Below are positions 21,485-35,600 of a stretch of 64,000 bases of DNA, piece by piece; position 1 is the first letter of the stretch; each line of letters starts with the position of its first letter. The DNA is taken from the NCBI RefSeq assembly GCF_018691265.1, contig NW_024881321.1, positions 19,569,698 to 19,633,697 of the forward strand, in the 5' to 3' direction. The notes beneath the pieces were generated by a model. It had not been told where the DNA came from, searched no databases, and saw nothing but the letters and a program-made list of their open reading frames with translations. The position numbers and the translations under genes are program-made. The stretch comes from Tyto alba (Eukaryota > Chordata > Aves > Strigiformes > Tytonidae).

Positions 21485-24400
21485 GCACCAATGCAGTGCA
21501 ATGGAACTTAAAATCAATTCTTTTTAGAATCTAAGGAACCTCTTACCTATGTACTGGTTAAGGTATGTAAAAATATCATTCACATCTCCTTTTAAAAAGA
21601 TGAGTCAAAACACAGAAAGAAAGGTTTTGTAGAGAGAGGATGTACTTACCCTGTTTTCCAACAGTTTGACCGAGGGATCCAAAAGACTAAAAATGAACCT
21701 GCCAGCCTAAATTTTGGGGTGCCTGCACAGCAGGTTGGGTGCCTCTGTTCCTCCCTGGTGAATGACTGATTAGCCATCAGAACAGAGCAGCCTCTGCAGG
21801 AGAGACTCTGATTCCCCCATCCCAGTATTTTACAGCTTAGTTAATGAGGCCGGGTCACCAGGAATCCACTGGGTATCTCATCTCCTGGGGGAAGTACTGT
21901 TTCTGTCCAAGAAGCAGCTGAGACTGAAGATCTTCCTTAAAATTACTTAATCCCTTTATTTAAAGATGCACGGACTGTTTCAATTTGAGGTAAACTATTG
22001 CAGCAAAGGGATTCCTCTGGCCAAGAAAAATGGAGCATATATAAATCTAATACAGTACAGGCCCAAAATAATATTTTAAATTCAAAATTTTTTTCTGTCA
22101 AACCCAAGAAGCAAAGTTTCATACAGCTCTAATAACACCGTGGCTACTACAGATATTGTTCTTTCATGCAGCCTTTGCCTGCTGCTGTGTCTTTGAACAC
22201 TTTGGTTCATAGCAAGGAAGGGACATTCATAAAACAAAGCTGAAAATGCATGAATGTCTTACTTCCCTTGGGGCAGAGAAAAGAGACACAGAACAGAGAG
22301 GAGATCTGACCCCGGAATCAGGAACATGGGAATGTATAGTCTCCTCTTTCTTAAACTTTCAGTGTGGGTCTGATTGAAAAGGAAGCAGCACTGGCCAGTT
22401 GTGAATGTATCTTCACAACAGAATTAACTACAGTACTACCTTTCTCTTGGTGCCTATTTCACAATTAATCTGTGCAGTTTGGCTATCAACCAATATTGCA
22501 GCTGATCTCCCATGATTCTGGCCAACTCAGGTGGGCTTCATAATGCAGCTATATCCAGAAGATCTCTTTGAATTCAGACTTGTGAGGGAGCAGATCTCAC
22601 TGTCCAGAATAGCTCCTTTTGTCCCATGTCAGTTGGAGCTCTGTACGTAACACTGCATTAGGGATGAATCTTTACTTTTCTTATTTTAAGAATGTATAAA
22701 ATACTCACGAGGAGTGATTAGGAACATAAAAATAGCAATCTGCTATTTCAAGTGGTCAAGACAGGAACCTAGACTATCAGATATGACATAGGACCTACAA
22801 GACTAGTATGTGGAGGTCAAGGAAGATACCCTGTGCACATAGTATGTCATTCAACACGTACATTTAGGCAACTAAATCCTATTCCAAGAGTCATAAATCC
22901 CTGTCATGATCAGGACTTCATTTGTATTGTACATTAGCACATTCTCTGAATGCGTTGCAACCAAAGGTGCTAAGCACAGCAGCAAAGAATAAATCATAAT
23001 ATTATTATTTGCAACACTGACCAAAGATGCAGAATGGAACTTCTTATAACCTCAAACCCCATCAGTATTCACATCCAGAATAAGATTAGACAGAAAGGGG
23101 AGAAAAAAGACAACACCCAATCCAAAACCTAACCATTAAGTCATTCATTCAAAACATTCATTGGTTAGAAAAAACTAATTACCAGCATGCATGCTAGATG
23201 TTTTGTCTTCATCTTGAGTTTCATTTACTGTTTAATGAAGTTGGCTTTCTGTGTTCTTTCATCAGGCAAATGATGAGGTACAGCAAATGACACCAGCAAA
23301 TTACGAAATAATCCCTGCAAGTTATACAAGGAGACAGAGAATCCATTCTGTGTGATCAGAAAGTACAAAGTGATAATAAGAGCAGGTTTGATGGAGGTTA
23401 TGTCTCACAGCTCTTTAGGTCAGATAATAATGTGCTATGTCATTAAGATGCGATATCACTTTCCTGACTATTGTAATTGATGGTTCATGATATGGATATA
23501 CTATAAAGCAAGTAGTATGTTTTGAAATCCCCATCTATAAAATTGAGATGTGTTTTCTGTAAGCGTTGCATTTCTCTTTGCTCTTCCTTAGGCTATTTCT
23601 TTGCCTTTCTGAGTCATGAATAATAAACACAAGCACCTTTATTTGACAGTTCAAAGTAATCTAGCAAATTACACATATATGCTTGCATATACATCAATAC
23701 ATACATACATAATAGCATGTACATATATAGAATTACATATAGTATTCAACATAGTTATATATATGTACACACATACTATCATATGCATATATTTAGAGAG
23801 CAAGAGAGTGAAAGGAAGGGAGGATTGTTTAAATTATTTCGCAAATCTTATCTACTGTGCTGCTAAGCTTTGCCAGTGCAGCTAAATAAAAGAGGGCCTG
23901 TGAACAGAGGGACAGGGGCACTCTGCTGGAGCTGTCCACACTGTTTAATTGTCACCTGCCTCCCAGATATGTTTTGAACTACTCAAGCTACTTCTCTTCC
24001 AACCACAATTTGGGGAATAGTTTACTCTAGAAATCAACCTCAAGAGGCAACTTGGACAAGGCTTGATCTATTTAATTCCCTTTTTATTCCTACCACAGGC
24101 TTTGCACTTTCAGACACGCCTGTGCATCCCACTTACCCTCAGTTTTGTGCTCCTCACTTGCATTTTGTCTATAGGCTGCAACACATCCTTGACAGTAACT
24201 CTGGTGCTCTGTACTGAAAATAAATCAATATATAAACAAAAATTCTGCTTTATGGCCCAAGGGGCATCACGTGGAGCCAGAAGAAAACACAGGGCTGTAT
24301 AATGCGGACATGGACAGTCTGCTCTGGAGTGTGCTTGCTCTTAGCAGTGTGAGTGATGTCCAGTTCATGCCACTTAGCTCTAGTGCCAGGGAGAAGTCCT

Positions 24401-27400
24401 CTTTTTTACAACAGCACAGACAAAGCATAGGAAGATGTATAGAGCACTTTTTATTGAATGTGTATTGAAAGAGCCCAGATCACATCACTACACAAACAGT
24501 ATACTCAGTAAAAATGTAATAGATCTGACACATTTCGATTGGGCTTTCTGTACATTTCTTTCACATGCATAAGAACTATTTTTGCAAACTTCAACCTCCA
24601 TGAGCTGACAGGCGTCCCAAATGTATGTCTACCATAAGTATGGGAAGAGGTGTGTGTCATACATTTTCAAACAAGGCCACAAGATTTTACTCTAAATGGA
24701 CCATCCAGCTTCAGCAGTAGCTACGTGTTTTGGATCCTTCTTGGGTGCTGGTTCTGAATACATCTTTTATAATGGTCCTATCTGTAATAACCCACAAAAT
24801 AAAGATACTACTTGACCTTAGAGATTAGGGCTAAAATATCACAGAGTCTCTACTGTGGATTTCAGTAACAAATGACTTAATGATATATTACTTAGTTCGG
24901 TACCTTAGGCCAAATCTGCATTATGAGCACTTTGGCAGTGTACAATACCAAGATCCCTACCTGTGAACAGTTGGCCTGTGAATATTATTTATACCAGTGA
25001 AACCAACTTAACAGCACTTTACAGTCTCTCAATAAGAAAGTGAACTATATTAAACCAGAAGAAGTACAGTTGTGCTGCTACTACTACCCTAGAGGTTTTT
25101 AGCTAGCAGAGCTGTGCCAGTCTCAGAGCACAATATCCCAAGGCTGCATCATTCATGTGTTCTGGAAAGATATTCCTCCACCTCTCCAAGAGTAATGAAT
25201 TTCCCATTTTCTCAGCCATTCCTTGGCTTCCCAGCTGAAGACTACTGTGAGTGTATTAGAATAGGAAGGTTAAAAAGAAAAACACTACTTTTTTTCTGAT
25301 AAAGTTGCAACCTCAGCCCACAGGCTATCTTGATCAACATAACCAAATTCTTGCCTCCGATATTTTGAAGCTACTTCTCAACTCACAGGGTCTTGAGCTA
25401 GGATTCTTACTTGGCTTGGGACTTTTAAATCTTCATGAAGTTTTATTATAATTCATGATAAAAAATACTAATGTCAACATGTTTTCTATATATTTATGGA
25501 CAACTTCAACAAAACACCTAACTTTTAAAGAATGACTGATCTAGATAAATGTTATAGACCATCATATGTTTGCATGTATATGTGTGTTTATGTATATATT
25601 ATGCATGATTTATCCTATTAAATGTTTCTGATTGTATTTATAAGCCATTTATTAGACATTTAAAAGTAAAAATCCAACTTTTAAAACTATTCACTTTAAT
25701 AATTAAGTTGAACATAGGAGGCTACATCAATTGCACAGTACTGGTGCATTTCAAAGAGGAGAAATTGTAAGTGACAGTAACCCTTTATCAATTCATTCCA
25801 AGACAGTTAATTAAACCTGGAATTATTTAAATAAGGTGACAGTCAAAGGAAAAGGTCAATGTTCCCAATGTTTCAATAGGTCTTCCTCATCTCTGGAGTT
25901 TAATTAACTCATTTTGAACAGAATGGTCAAAAGTATGCTAAAACTCATAATTCCTTCCCTGTTTTTTTAAATGCAAAATGCCTATTCTCCTTAGGCCTGC
26001 ACAGTGCCATTTCAAACCACCAGCAAGTGAAGGAAATTCTCTCCACCCTCACTAAACCCACAGACTTATACACCTGGAATCTAAAGCAGCTGAAGTGGTG
26101 CCTCACCAGTCCATGGTTCAGACATACCGCTGCTGCAAGGTCCCCATGGCAGTGGATATGCCAGTGTCTAGGTCAGGAAAACATCTATACAGCATTTTAG
26201 TCAAGCACTGGGGCTAAAGGAGCTGGTGGCCTCTCCATTGACCTGCTCTCACTGACATTTTGGGGTCATAAAGACCCATCTTCATTGAAAATAGCTGCTA
26301 GAGACAGATTCGTGTCACTGATTACTTCCCTCTCTCTCTCATCTGCCCACACTCCATTTCGCTAGGCCTACTCAAGAATTCAATCTCTTGATGTGTGAAA
26401 TTGTGTTGAGATTCATATGTTGAAACAGACACAAAGGGTTTGATTCAGAGACTGAAAGAAGCATGATGAAACAGAGAACGGGTCCAGAGACAGCATGGGA
26501 AAACCCTAGGAGAAAAAGCCTAAGGAGAAAGCTTTCTGGAAGTTATTAACCAAAATATATTTAAAGTTACAGGCTGCGGTTTGCAGCATCTTTCCATGTA
26601 GAAAATTGAATGAATGGAATTGCAGCAAAGAAAAACACGACTCAAAGATTGATCACCTCCTTACAAGAACAACCTGAAAGATCCTGAATCTTTGACTGGT
26701 TAGTCAGTTTTAAAAGAGCAATGGCAGAAATGCCTCTAGTGTATATACATACACATAACAACCCAAATAGAAATACTAAGATGCAAATGGTTGTCAATGC
26801 ACCAGCTAATTCATGATAACTTTTTGTATTTGTACCTTTAGTCAACAGTAAACACACCTTCGTAAGCTAAAGGTATAGCACCTCATTGCTTATTTATACA
26901 AGTCAAAGAATGTACCTAACCCATGCACCATGAAAAAGAAGAGGTGTTATTTAGTAACACTGTGATGATTTGCTGTTGTGCTCATACTCTCAAAACTTTA
27001 GGAAGGGCAAGGTAAGAACGTCAAATGCAAAAAAATGTGCCAGAATCCTTCTGCTTACTGCTGCTTTCTCTGAGGAAGATCTGTTGGTCTAGAGAAACAG
27101 GAACTGGAGAGTTCATGTAAGACACCAAGGGTATGCAGGAGAACATGATGAGAGTTCATTATTCAAGGCACCATATTTCTCATTATTGCTCTGATTTTCA
27201 TAGAAAATGAATTTTATGCTAATAAAATATTTTTCCTAATTTGCAGAACATGGACAATTAATAGCAACAGATCATAAGAATTTAATATAAACTTGAAAGG
27301 AGTTGCAAAATATTTTGGCAGAAAACTATCAGAGACCTCATACAATCAACTTAATTATTCTGTCATGAGATGCAATGTAAAATTTTACAATCCTGTTGTC

Positions 27401-30400
27401 TTACAGAACATTTGTGTGATTTTCTTAACTGAAAGTCAAATTTACACCTGGGGTATTATTTAATGATATATATGCAGCTTTCTTTAAAATCCTTGTTTTT
27501 GTTGCACCCTGAAAACTAACAGTATCGCAAGGGGCAACTATGATATGGAGCACTCTATCTTTGGTTTAAGAAAAAATAGCTTCTATCTCGAGAAAATTTT
27601 TGTGCAATGAAAGCTGATTCTGTTCTATAAGGAGTTTACCTGGTTTAAAAAGGATCCTGAGCCCTTTCATCTTTTACAGCTGATAATGTGTACCTTATTT
27701 TTGCCTTTGAAAGTTTATGTTTTTCTTTTGCTTTGTCTTTAAAACATGTTCTTACTCTTTGTCCTGGTTTGTGTCCAAACAAATTTGCATTTCCTTGTCC
27801 TGCTTGATTCTTTATGTCTTAGAAAATTGTGTGCTGTTTCATTAGTAGCCCAAACCTTATGCTTCACTGCAGCTTACACTAAATAATACAGCTGCAGTTT
27901 CCTTGAGCCTCTCAGAAAAATGCAGCCACATCTATGAAGCTATGAAACACTATCTGTCAGAGAGGCATTTAGGTGAACAATTGGAGGGTAAAAATTAGGC
28001 TGGTGAAAAGAAAACACTTTTAATTTCTGGAAACACAGAAGAAACTACTCAGTTGCTTATTCATTGCCATTTTAATTTTGTGAGCTTTACAACACTTTAC
28101 CATGACCTGAGGGCAAACAAAACAAGTTGGCTGATTCTTCTCCATCACAGAGTTAGAGCAACAAAAATTGTTTATGATTTCTAGCAACAGTGTTAAAATA
28201 CATTAGTGTCTTTATGTGTTCTGTGTTACTGCAAACATAATTTGAAAAATCAATTGCCATTAGAAGATATATGAAGACAACCATCTTCTCAATTTATTAT
28301 CTCTTACCATGTCTTATCCAGAACATTTCAAAAACTTTGGTAACTATTAGACATCTGACCAAGAATTATGAGTACAGTGATCTTCTGGACACATGCTGGT
28401 AAAACACCGTGCCACCATGGTGATAAACCCAATGTAAATGATTAGATGGAAACCATGCATAAGTGTAAGATTTAAGAGCACCTGGTATACTATCATTTTC
28501 TATCAGAATCAAGCAGCATTCAAGTTTCCTATACCACATAGGATCAGCAGGTAGAAATGAAATATTAGAAGCACAGTTCTACAATAATCACCATAAATTT
28601 CTATACAGAGAATACAATCTTATGCTCTAATGTGTCAGGTTTACTTACAGAAGTGTTGCATACTTCTATATCAGAGACTCTTCAGCCAAATCTAACGTAC
28701 AGATACCAAAACACTGAAGAGGGTAAGGAACATAGATGTTCCTTATACACTGACCATATGTGCCCCCAGAAAAGGCACAGCTCAGTTTGCTCTGAGCAAA
28801 CAGACTTCATCTCCGTTGGTAACTTTATATCAGCTGTTGTGTGATAATTCATCTGTCCCCAGCAGCTTAAAATCTGTCCTAGAAGATTACTGAAAACTTT
28901 ATTCTTTGTTCCATTTTTTTAAAATTTTGACAATCATGGCTTTAGACTAGCTTATCTCTGCCCATAAGGGTGCCAAAAACCTAGATGTGCATTACATGGC
29001 CTTGGTTAAAGTATTTAATAATGTGGATAAGAGGTGAATTAGAGAACACATCATAGTTCTGATCCAAGCTCAAAATACAAATTCTTGGCCTCATTGCCTG
29101 CTCCCTTCAAAACAACTTTCTGCTGTATTTTCTAGTAAATGAAGACTGCACTGTGAAAATACAGATATGAGAAAAGACAGCGTGGAAGAAATGTTATATT
29201 TACTGGATACCAGTTAACTTAATTCAAATCCAGAAGCCTCACAAAACAAAACCAAGCTTGTCCTGCTAGTTTTAGTATGATCTGGTATGTCTTTGTCTTC
29301 CTGTGTATTTTATCTCAGAGGAGGCGAATACTTAGATCTGATCTGCAATAAAATCACTACATAGAGATGAGCTCTAGGTCACTTTGATGTGCATTCTTCT
29401 TGTTTAATAGTCTTATATTTGCAAGTAACAGAAAAACTAGTTGCAACAATAATCTGTGTGGAATCATTTGATCATTTCCTTCACGTTACTTGTCTTTCCA
29501 CCATTTGTTTGAGAGAGATTCAAAATTACTAAAGCAAAATCAATTGTTATAAGAAAAAAATCTTAGATTTGCATTAGGGAAGAATTTCTGCAAATTGTTT
29601 ATTACACTAAAAATGCAAGGTCTACCATTTCATAAAGGTTAAAAGGAAAACATATTAAACGTTCAAATTATATTACATTTGTTGTATTTTTTCATTTGTA
29701 TAAAATTAATTCTAAACTAGATCCTCTTGAGACTCTTGCAAGAGTTGTCTCTGAGTACTTCTGCTGAAATCAATCAAAAAATATTTAGCATTGTGTAAAT
29801 CTTGTAATAGGAGCATGCATCTTTGTTAGATCTTGCCAATATTAAAGAGATTTATAAAAATCCAGTGTGTTTGGAATAGTATATTCCTCCCCCATATTCT
29901 GAAAATTATTAAATTATTTTCAGAGCAGAAAATTAAGCAGTCCAGTAAAACAATTGATATAGTTTATTTAAAAGTTCTGTGATTGCAGCTGTATTTATAT
30001 GGATACATTGAAAAGTATCACCGTTTAGAAGGATGTGCATTCATTTGTGTGTGTATTTATATTTATATGTATATAAATATATTTAAAAACTAAAACTAAA
30101 GTGCTTCCTTCCCCTCAAAAAAAGCTCTCTTTTTAGATATTTCAGAAATGGTTGCTTTAACACATTTCCAATGCATTTTCATTAATATTTTATTCCACCA
30201 TCTTACGAACCCACTTCAAGTCACAAACAATAACAAGCACAGTTAGACTGCCTACAAATGTAGCCTCTTTTCAGTGACTTCCAAATACATGGGGATTTAG
30301 TTCAATAAGGCAGTGCACCTGAATGACAAAAGAACTCAAGTGAACCAAACTGAAAAGCACAACAGCTGTAGGCTTCTGAGCAGACAAAGTGCCTGTGTAT

Positions 30401-31699
30401 GCTGGCACTGGGCTGTACTTGAACTAGACCAAAAGCAACACTTTGCATTCAACTTTTCTTTCACAAAAGTAGGACGCTGAACTTTTCTTGATTGCATATT
30501 TTATTTGAGATTTAAGAAGGATTAGTTCTAACTGTCCTGACCATCTCTCTGACTCATTTTTGCTCCTTATTATTTAATGTTGCATGCATCTTTTCATCTT
30601 TTGCATCTTTTTCTCTTACCCATGTTACTCCCCAACTAATTGGAGCTCCACATATGAGGTTAGTTCCAATTCTTATTCAGGAATGTCTAGTATATTTGGC
30701 TTCTAACAGAATATCCTATCATTTTTCAAAAAGATAATTTATATTACTACATACTACATACTTAAATTTGGTCCATGAATTATATTTGATGAAAAGGGCA
30801 TCAAATATCCTGACTTTCAGAGAAAGAAAACCTATAGGGGTTTATTTTGCAAAGAAGCAGTCTTCATTTTGGTCTATAGTTTTAGTCAAAGTTGTGGGTA
30901 TTTATCAAATCTAAGACAGTCACAAAAAAGAAACAAGATAACATGACAAAAGCATATTATGACTTCCCACATGATTCTTGTTATTTGTTGTGTTATTTAA
31001 TTTAAATGTTATTTAAAATAAGAAGTGACAGTAAGAAAAGTAAAATCTCAAAGTATGAGTCAGTTCAGAGTAGAGTTAAGACCACTCCCCCATTGATAAT
31101 CACTTTATTCCCTTTGCAAATAGAGTTATTAACTGTTAAACCCTTACATCGCTATTGATATGTTCCACTTACATGGTTATAGCAGTCAGTGCTTTCTCAC
31201 CAAAGCAGATAAAAGGCTAAACTGGCAGGGCAGCCAATGTTGTAATATTAAAGGTTCAGTGTTAAGAGTATTCCTAGTTATATATAGTTCAATATGTCAA
31301 CTTTTTGAACGCTCCCACTAACATTTTGCATTTATGTGTGAAAAAACATAATATTGTTGCAAAAAATATTTTACCCAAGCATTTAGAAAGCTCTCCCTTC
31401 TCAAACATTTCTCAATGCATCTCAACCTAAGTTACCATTTTCAATCAAAATATGACTCTTTTCAGCTATATGTATTAATAAAACCATAATTGGGTTAAAC
31501 AGATTAAAATCAGTTGCTCATTTTAAAATTTAATTGCAAATCAGTTTGCATTAGAAATCTAACTGTAGAAATAACAATTCATCTCTGCACCTCATGGTGT
31601 GCAAGAAAGATGGGTTATTTTCATTGTTTGACTCAATCACGATTGCCTTAGTTCCTGTTTAGAACTGCATGGTAACAAAAATGCCGTAGACACATGTGG
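21485..31699. other. Long gene-free AT-rich stretch
   Basis: No gene or clear transposon is recognised across about 10 kb. A TA/CATA-rich low-complexity zone lies at 23675-23795. A more GC-balanced part at 21650-21910 contains 'ggtgcctgc' and 'gggtgcctc' words reminiscent of old avian repeats but is too decayed to name. The part 25680-25930 is rich in TTAATTA-like homeodomain words. Confidence 0.6.
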
Positions 31700-32238
31700 T
31701 TGCTATTTGCTACAAGCTAGAAGCACTTCTCCAGGAAGCCTGGAGCTCTTGGGTTCTACACTCATTGTACCTACAGTGGCATAGAGGTATAAGGAAAGGA
31801 AAGGTTTGTAAGAAGGAAGTAACTGCAGCCTGTGGAAAGCCCAAGGTGGAGCAGAGGAAAAGTGTTGGAGGGAAGGATTGGTGGAGAGAAGCTGCGACAA
31901 ACTGACCACAACCTCCCTGCACTCCCCAGCCCCCTGCGGCAGACACAGAGGTGGGTAGAGGAGTCAGGAGTGAAGGAGGGAACTGGAGCCTGGGGAAGGG
32001 GGTAGTGTTTTAATGTTTGTCTCTTTTGTTTCCCACTACTCTAACGCTTTATTTTGCAGTAACATAATTATCACTGAGTTGAATGTGTTTTGCCCGTGAC
32101 AGTAACTGGGAAGCAATCTCCCATTTTTCAACTCAACCCACAACTCTCATCTTATGTTCTCCCCTGCCCCACAGAGGGGGCTGAGTTAGTGAGCAGCGAG
32201 GTGGGAGCTTGACTATTATCCAAGGCTAACCCACCACA
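31700..32238 (+). mobile_element. Decayed solo ERVL-type LTR
   Basis: The block order follows the common neoavian ERVL LTR. A 'aactgcagcctgtggaaagc' piece (31820s) comes first, then 'gaccacaacctcc' (31906-31918), a G-rich 'gagcctggggaaggggg' part, the U5 landmark 'tgttttgcccgtgacagtaa' (32086-32105), 'caactcaacccac', and the terminal 'aaggctaacccaccaca' ending at 32238. Many changes and small deletions show it is old. No internal retroviral sequence flanks it. The 3' edge is good (CA at 32237-32238); the 5' edge is a guess. Confidence 0.8.
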
Positions 32239-32561
32239 AGCATCTCTGAAAGAAAAGGAAGGTGATTTCTGTAGAGAAGACAGGGATGCTGATAAGGAAC
32301 CAAAATAGCCATCTCCTTTGTTCCCAGGTGGTATTTAGCACTGAAGTCTATTTCAGACCTGACAGAGAGCTTCTGTGATGAACAGCTTGTCATTTTGTTT
32401 TCCCTGCTATTGCTGATAAAATAGTAGTATTTGAGTTATTTTGACACTATCTCAGTTTTCCCTTTTCCAATCTGCTACAGTGTAAACAAACTCAAAGGTA
32501 AAGTATATTTCAAAGTGTTTGTGTATAAATATGTATGTGTATATCAAGATGTATTCAAAAA
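32239..32561. other. Unique spacer
   Basis: No feature is recognised between the LTR and the microsatellite. Confidence 0.5.
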
Positions 32562-32642
32562 TGTACATATACATATGCATATATATATGTATATATACAC
32601 GTGTGTGTGTATGTGTGTGTATATATATATATATACACACAA
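32562..32642. repeat. TA/TG microsatellite with a perfect 28-bp palindrome
   Basis: Alternating purine-pyrimidine sequence of TA, CA and TG dinucleotides. Positions 32614-32641 form a perfect palindrome: three TG, eight TA, three CA. This can extrude as a cruciform, and the TG runs can adopt Z-DNA. Open frames across it are artefacts of the dinucleotide repeat. Confidence 0.9.
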
Positions 32643-35600
32643 GAGGGCTTTTTTCTCTCTTTTGAAATATCAAAACTTAAGTTTACACAGATAGTCATGA
32701 ATCCCTGTGCATCAATGTGTCTCTGGACACACTGCCTAGAATGGGGTTCAGAACAGCCAGACTCATGCTCACTGGCATGCCAAGGGCAGCCAATTAAAAA
32801 CACCAAAGAAAAATAGTAATGTTTCAAAATCTGGGTATGTGATACCTATGTTTCAGATTCACCTAGGCTGTTTGTTTTTTTTTTTTGGTTGTGAAACTGA
32901 GCTCCGATCTCTGAAATGACCTCCTCCACCTTGACAGCCAGATGATTCTTTCCTGTAACAGCCCAAAATTTAAGATGTCACCCAGAATGGGGTAACCAAA
33001 GTCCTTCTACTTCTGAGCTCTTTAGTCTCATAAATAGCCTCCACTTCCAGAAATATGCCCTAGTCACAAGCCTAGAGGGGAGGAGGAGAGAGGGTAAAGC
33101 AGGGTTACTGTTCAGAAGTATAATATTCATGGACCTAGAATGGAAGAGATCAAGAAATCCTGATGCAATATTTTTTAATTAAAGTGCCAATTGTTTGACA
33201 GTCTGCGTAGGAGAGCAATTCTAAAAGAGAATGAACATGTCTCATTTGTAAGAAACAGGGAAACCCCAATTACTACTTTTTTTCTGTAATATTCCATAAC
33301 AACTTGAAAAGTGGATATTAATAAAATTAAAAGACCATCAAACTGTTGACATTTATTTTCTTTCTGGTTTAGGCCAATTCCAAGGTAGTTTGCATGAGCC
33401 ACTTCAGCTTTCAAGCTATTTTTTTCCTGATATTGGAGACCAAGAATGGTCATTCTCCTTCCTATCTAGAAATACAACTTGCATTACTAAAGTAGAATAT
33501 GATCAGGCAGAGTGGTACTGAGCAGCTCTAAACTTATCATCAAACTGAGAAATTCATTAAACAAGCTATCTGCTAATTTATCCAAGAGTCACCTACTTCC
33601 CTCTAATCAAAGATGTAGCAAATGCAGTTCAGTATTAAGAAGTAAAGATGGGAAAGGTAGATAGGAGGTATATTATTTTTTGGCCAAGGTAATTACCTTT
33701 TGTTTTCCACATCCTAGCAGATCTAGTCGGGAAGAGTCTGAGAATCTAACTTGAAGTCAGCAGTTTTCTATGTGGGTTGAAATTGCACTCAAGCTATAGC
33801 CTAAAACAAGGAAAAAGGAAACGCCATCAGTGCGTTTCTGCATTTCAAAGTTAGGACACATTTATTTCTTGATTTATGTAAGATGAGACAAGATAGTGTA
33901 AGAGACTTTGGGAGGGGATCTAATCAGAAATACTTTTGCAGACTGTAGGACTCAATAAAACCCAGCAACTTTATGAATTGAAAATATTTTTGAAGGTAGG
34001 AGGGATTTGCATTCATGCTGACAGCTTCTGTATCAAGGTTAGCCCAGTGGGAATTGAAACCGCTGAGATATTAAACCTTGAAAAGAGGGATTTATAATGG
34101 AAAGGCTGACAGAACTTTAATTATAGCCAGTAGCACTTTAAGCATACTTAAATGTACTATGTTTTTATAAGGACATTATAAAAACCAAAGGGATAGAGGT
34201 CACAGATTAGATTGTGCTGGAGTAACCACTGGAACATCTAAGCCTTTAGGCCACTTTTTGGCTCATGTTGGCTGACTGAGAGATAAAAAGTCAAGTACCT
34301 GAGAATCAAGGTAATATTAGACAACAGGATCTCATGTTTTTAAAATTATTTCACTAACAATATTCACATATATATTTTTTTTTTCCTTGGGAATGTGTAA
34401 TTGGCAGTGTTTTGCCTTATACAAATACATGAAAAAAATCAAAATAAAGAATCCTTTCTTTATTCAGACTGTTTTATGCCCAACCCACCTAGTACCTTAT
34501 AAAACAATGTACCTTATAATACTATATACAATGTCACTAAGAATCTGCTTAGAAGAATCAGTTATAAGTTATATATGTTATATAAGTTATTAACAATCAG
34601 TTTCATATCTCACATATTTTGAGCCTCTCAGTGTACAATATTGTTAAATGTTATACTGTATTAACAAATAACCTGCATATAAGCATCTGATTCTTAAAGC
34701 AAAAATTTAACACTAGAGAAAGGTATGAGACTGACATCCCTGGTAACTGAACTTGGTATTTGTGTACAGAGCAGCATTGTGGCAAACTCAATCACTGTGG
34801 TGAGTTTAGGTCACAAGATCTAAAATCAGAGGCCAGCAAATTTGTCTCCTGAAGAGGTCACAATGACCAAAGATATCTCATTAGAAAGGATTAATTTCAA
34901 ATCTCAAGTGGACTGAATCACCTCCTGGTCATGAAGGAACAGAAGGACTATAAAAATTAGTTTGGATAATCAGTAAATGCCAACAAATCCAAGTTCCCCA
35001 AGTAACATCAACAAGGAGTCTTATAAATACATATTTATATTATGTATTATATTACAAAGGTTAAAATAATGTAATACAAGTAATGACTTTTCGATAGGTT
35101 CAGCTCTTCCGCTATAGCAAAGAACACCAAAGAACAGCTGTCCTCTGTGCTCAGGTAGCTTTAAGAGATTAGTTTATAGGCAGTTGCTGTGAGATAGAAG
35201 AAGAATATGTTTGGGCTTCACTCTGGGCTCTCTGAAGTCCAACGGTTAAAAAAAATAGTTATCAATACTTCCAAGATTTAGCATGCCCAATTTAAGGCAA
35301 CATGACTCCCCCTGATGCACAGGTCAGCTCTTTTGCCAGCTTGTCTCCTATTCCTCACCAGGATCAAGCCAAGTCTGAATAGCTTCCCAGCTACCTCCTT
35401 TGTAAAAGAAAGGGGAGAGTACTCCCCTGGTTCACAGAGAAGCTATGCAATTTAGTTATAAAACTAGTGTAGTTAAAAAAGTAATGTATTGAACAAAAAC
35501 ATTTTGTAAAAGAGGGTGTACAGGCTGTTTGATACTCTAATCCCCAGTTAGAAATACCTTCAATAAATCAAAGAGAAAAGGAGAATAATCTCCATTTTTC

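Noticed and set aside
32431..32827. Several frames rich in Tyr, Ile, His and Thr
   Set aside because: They are translations of the TA/TG microsatellite.
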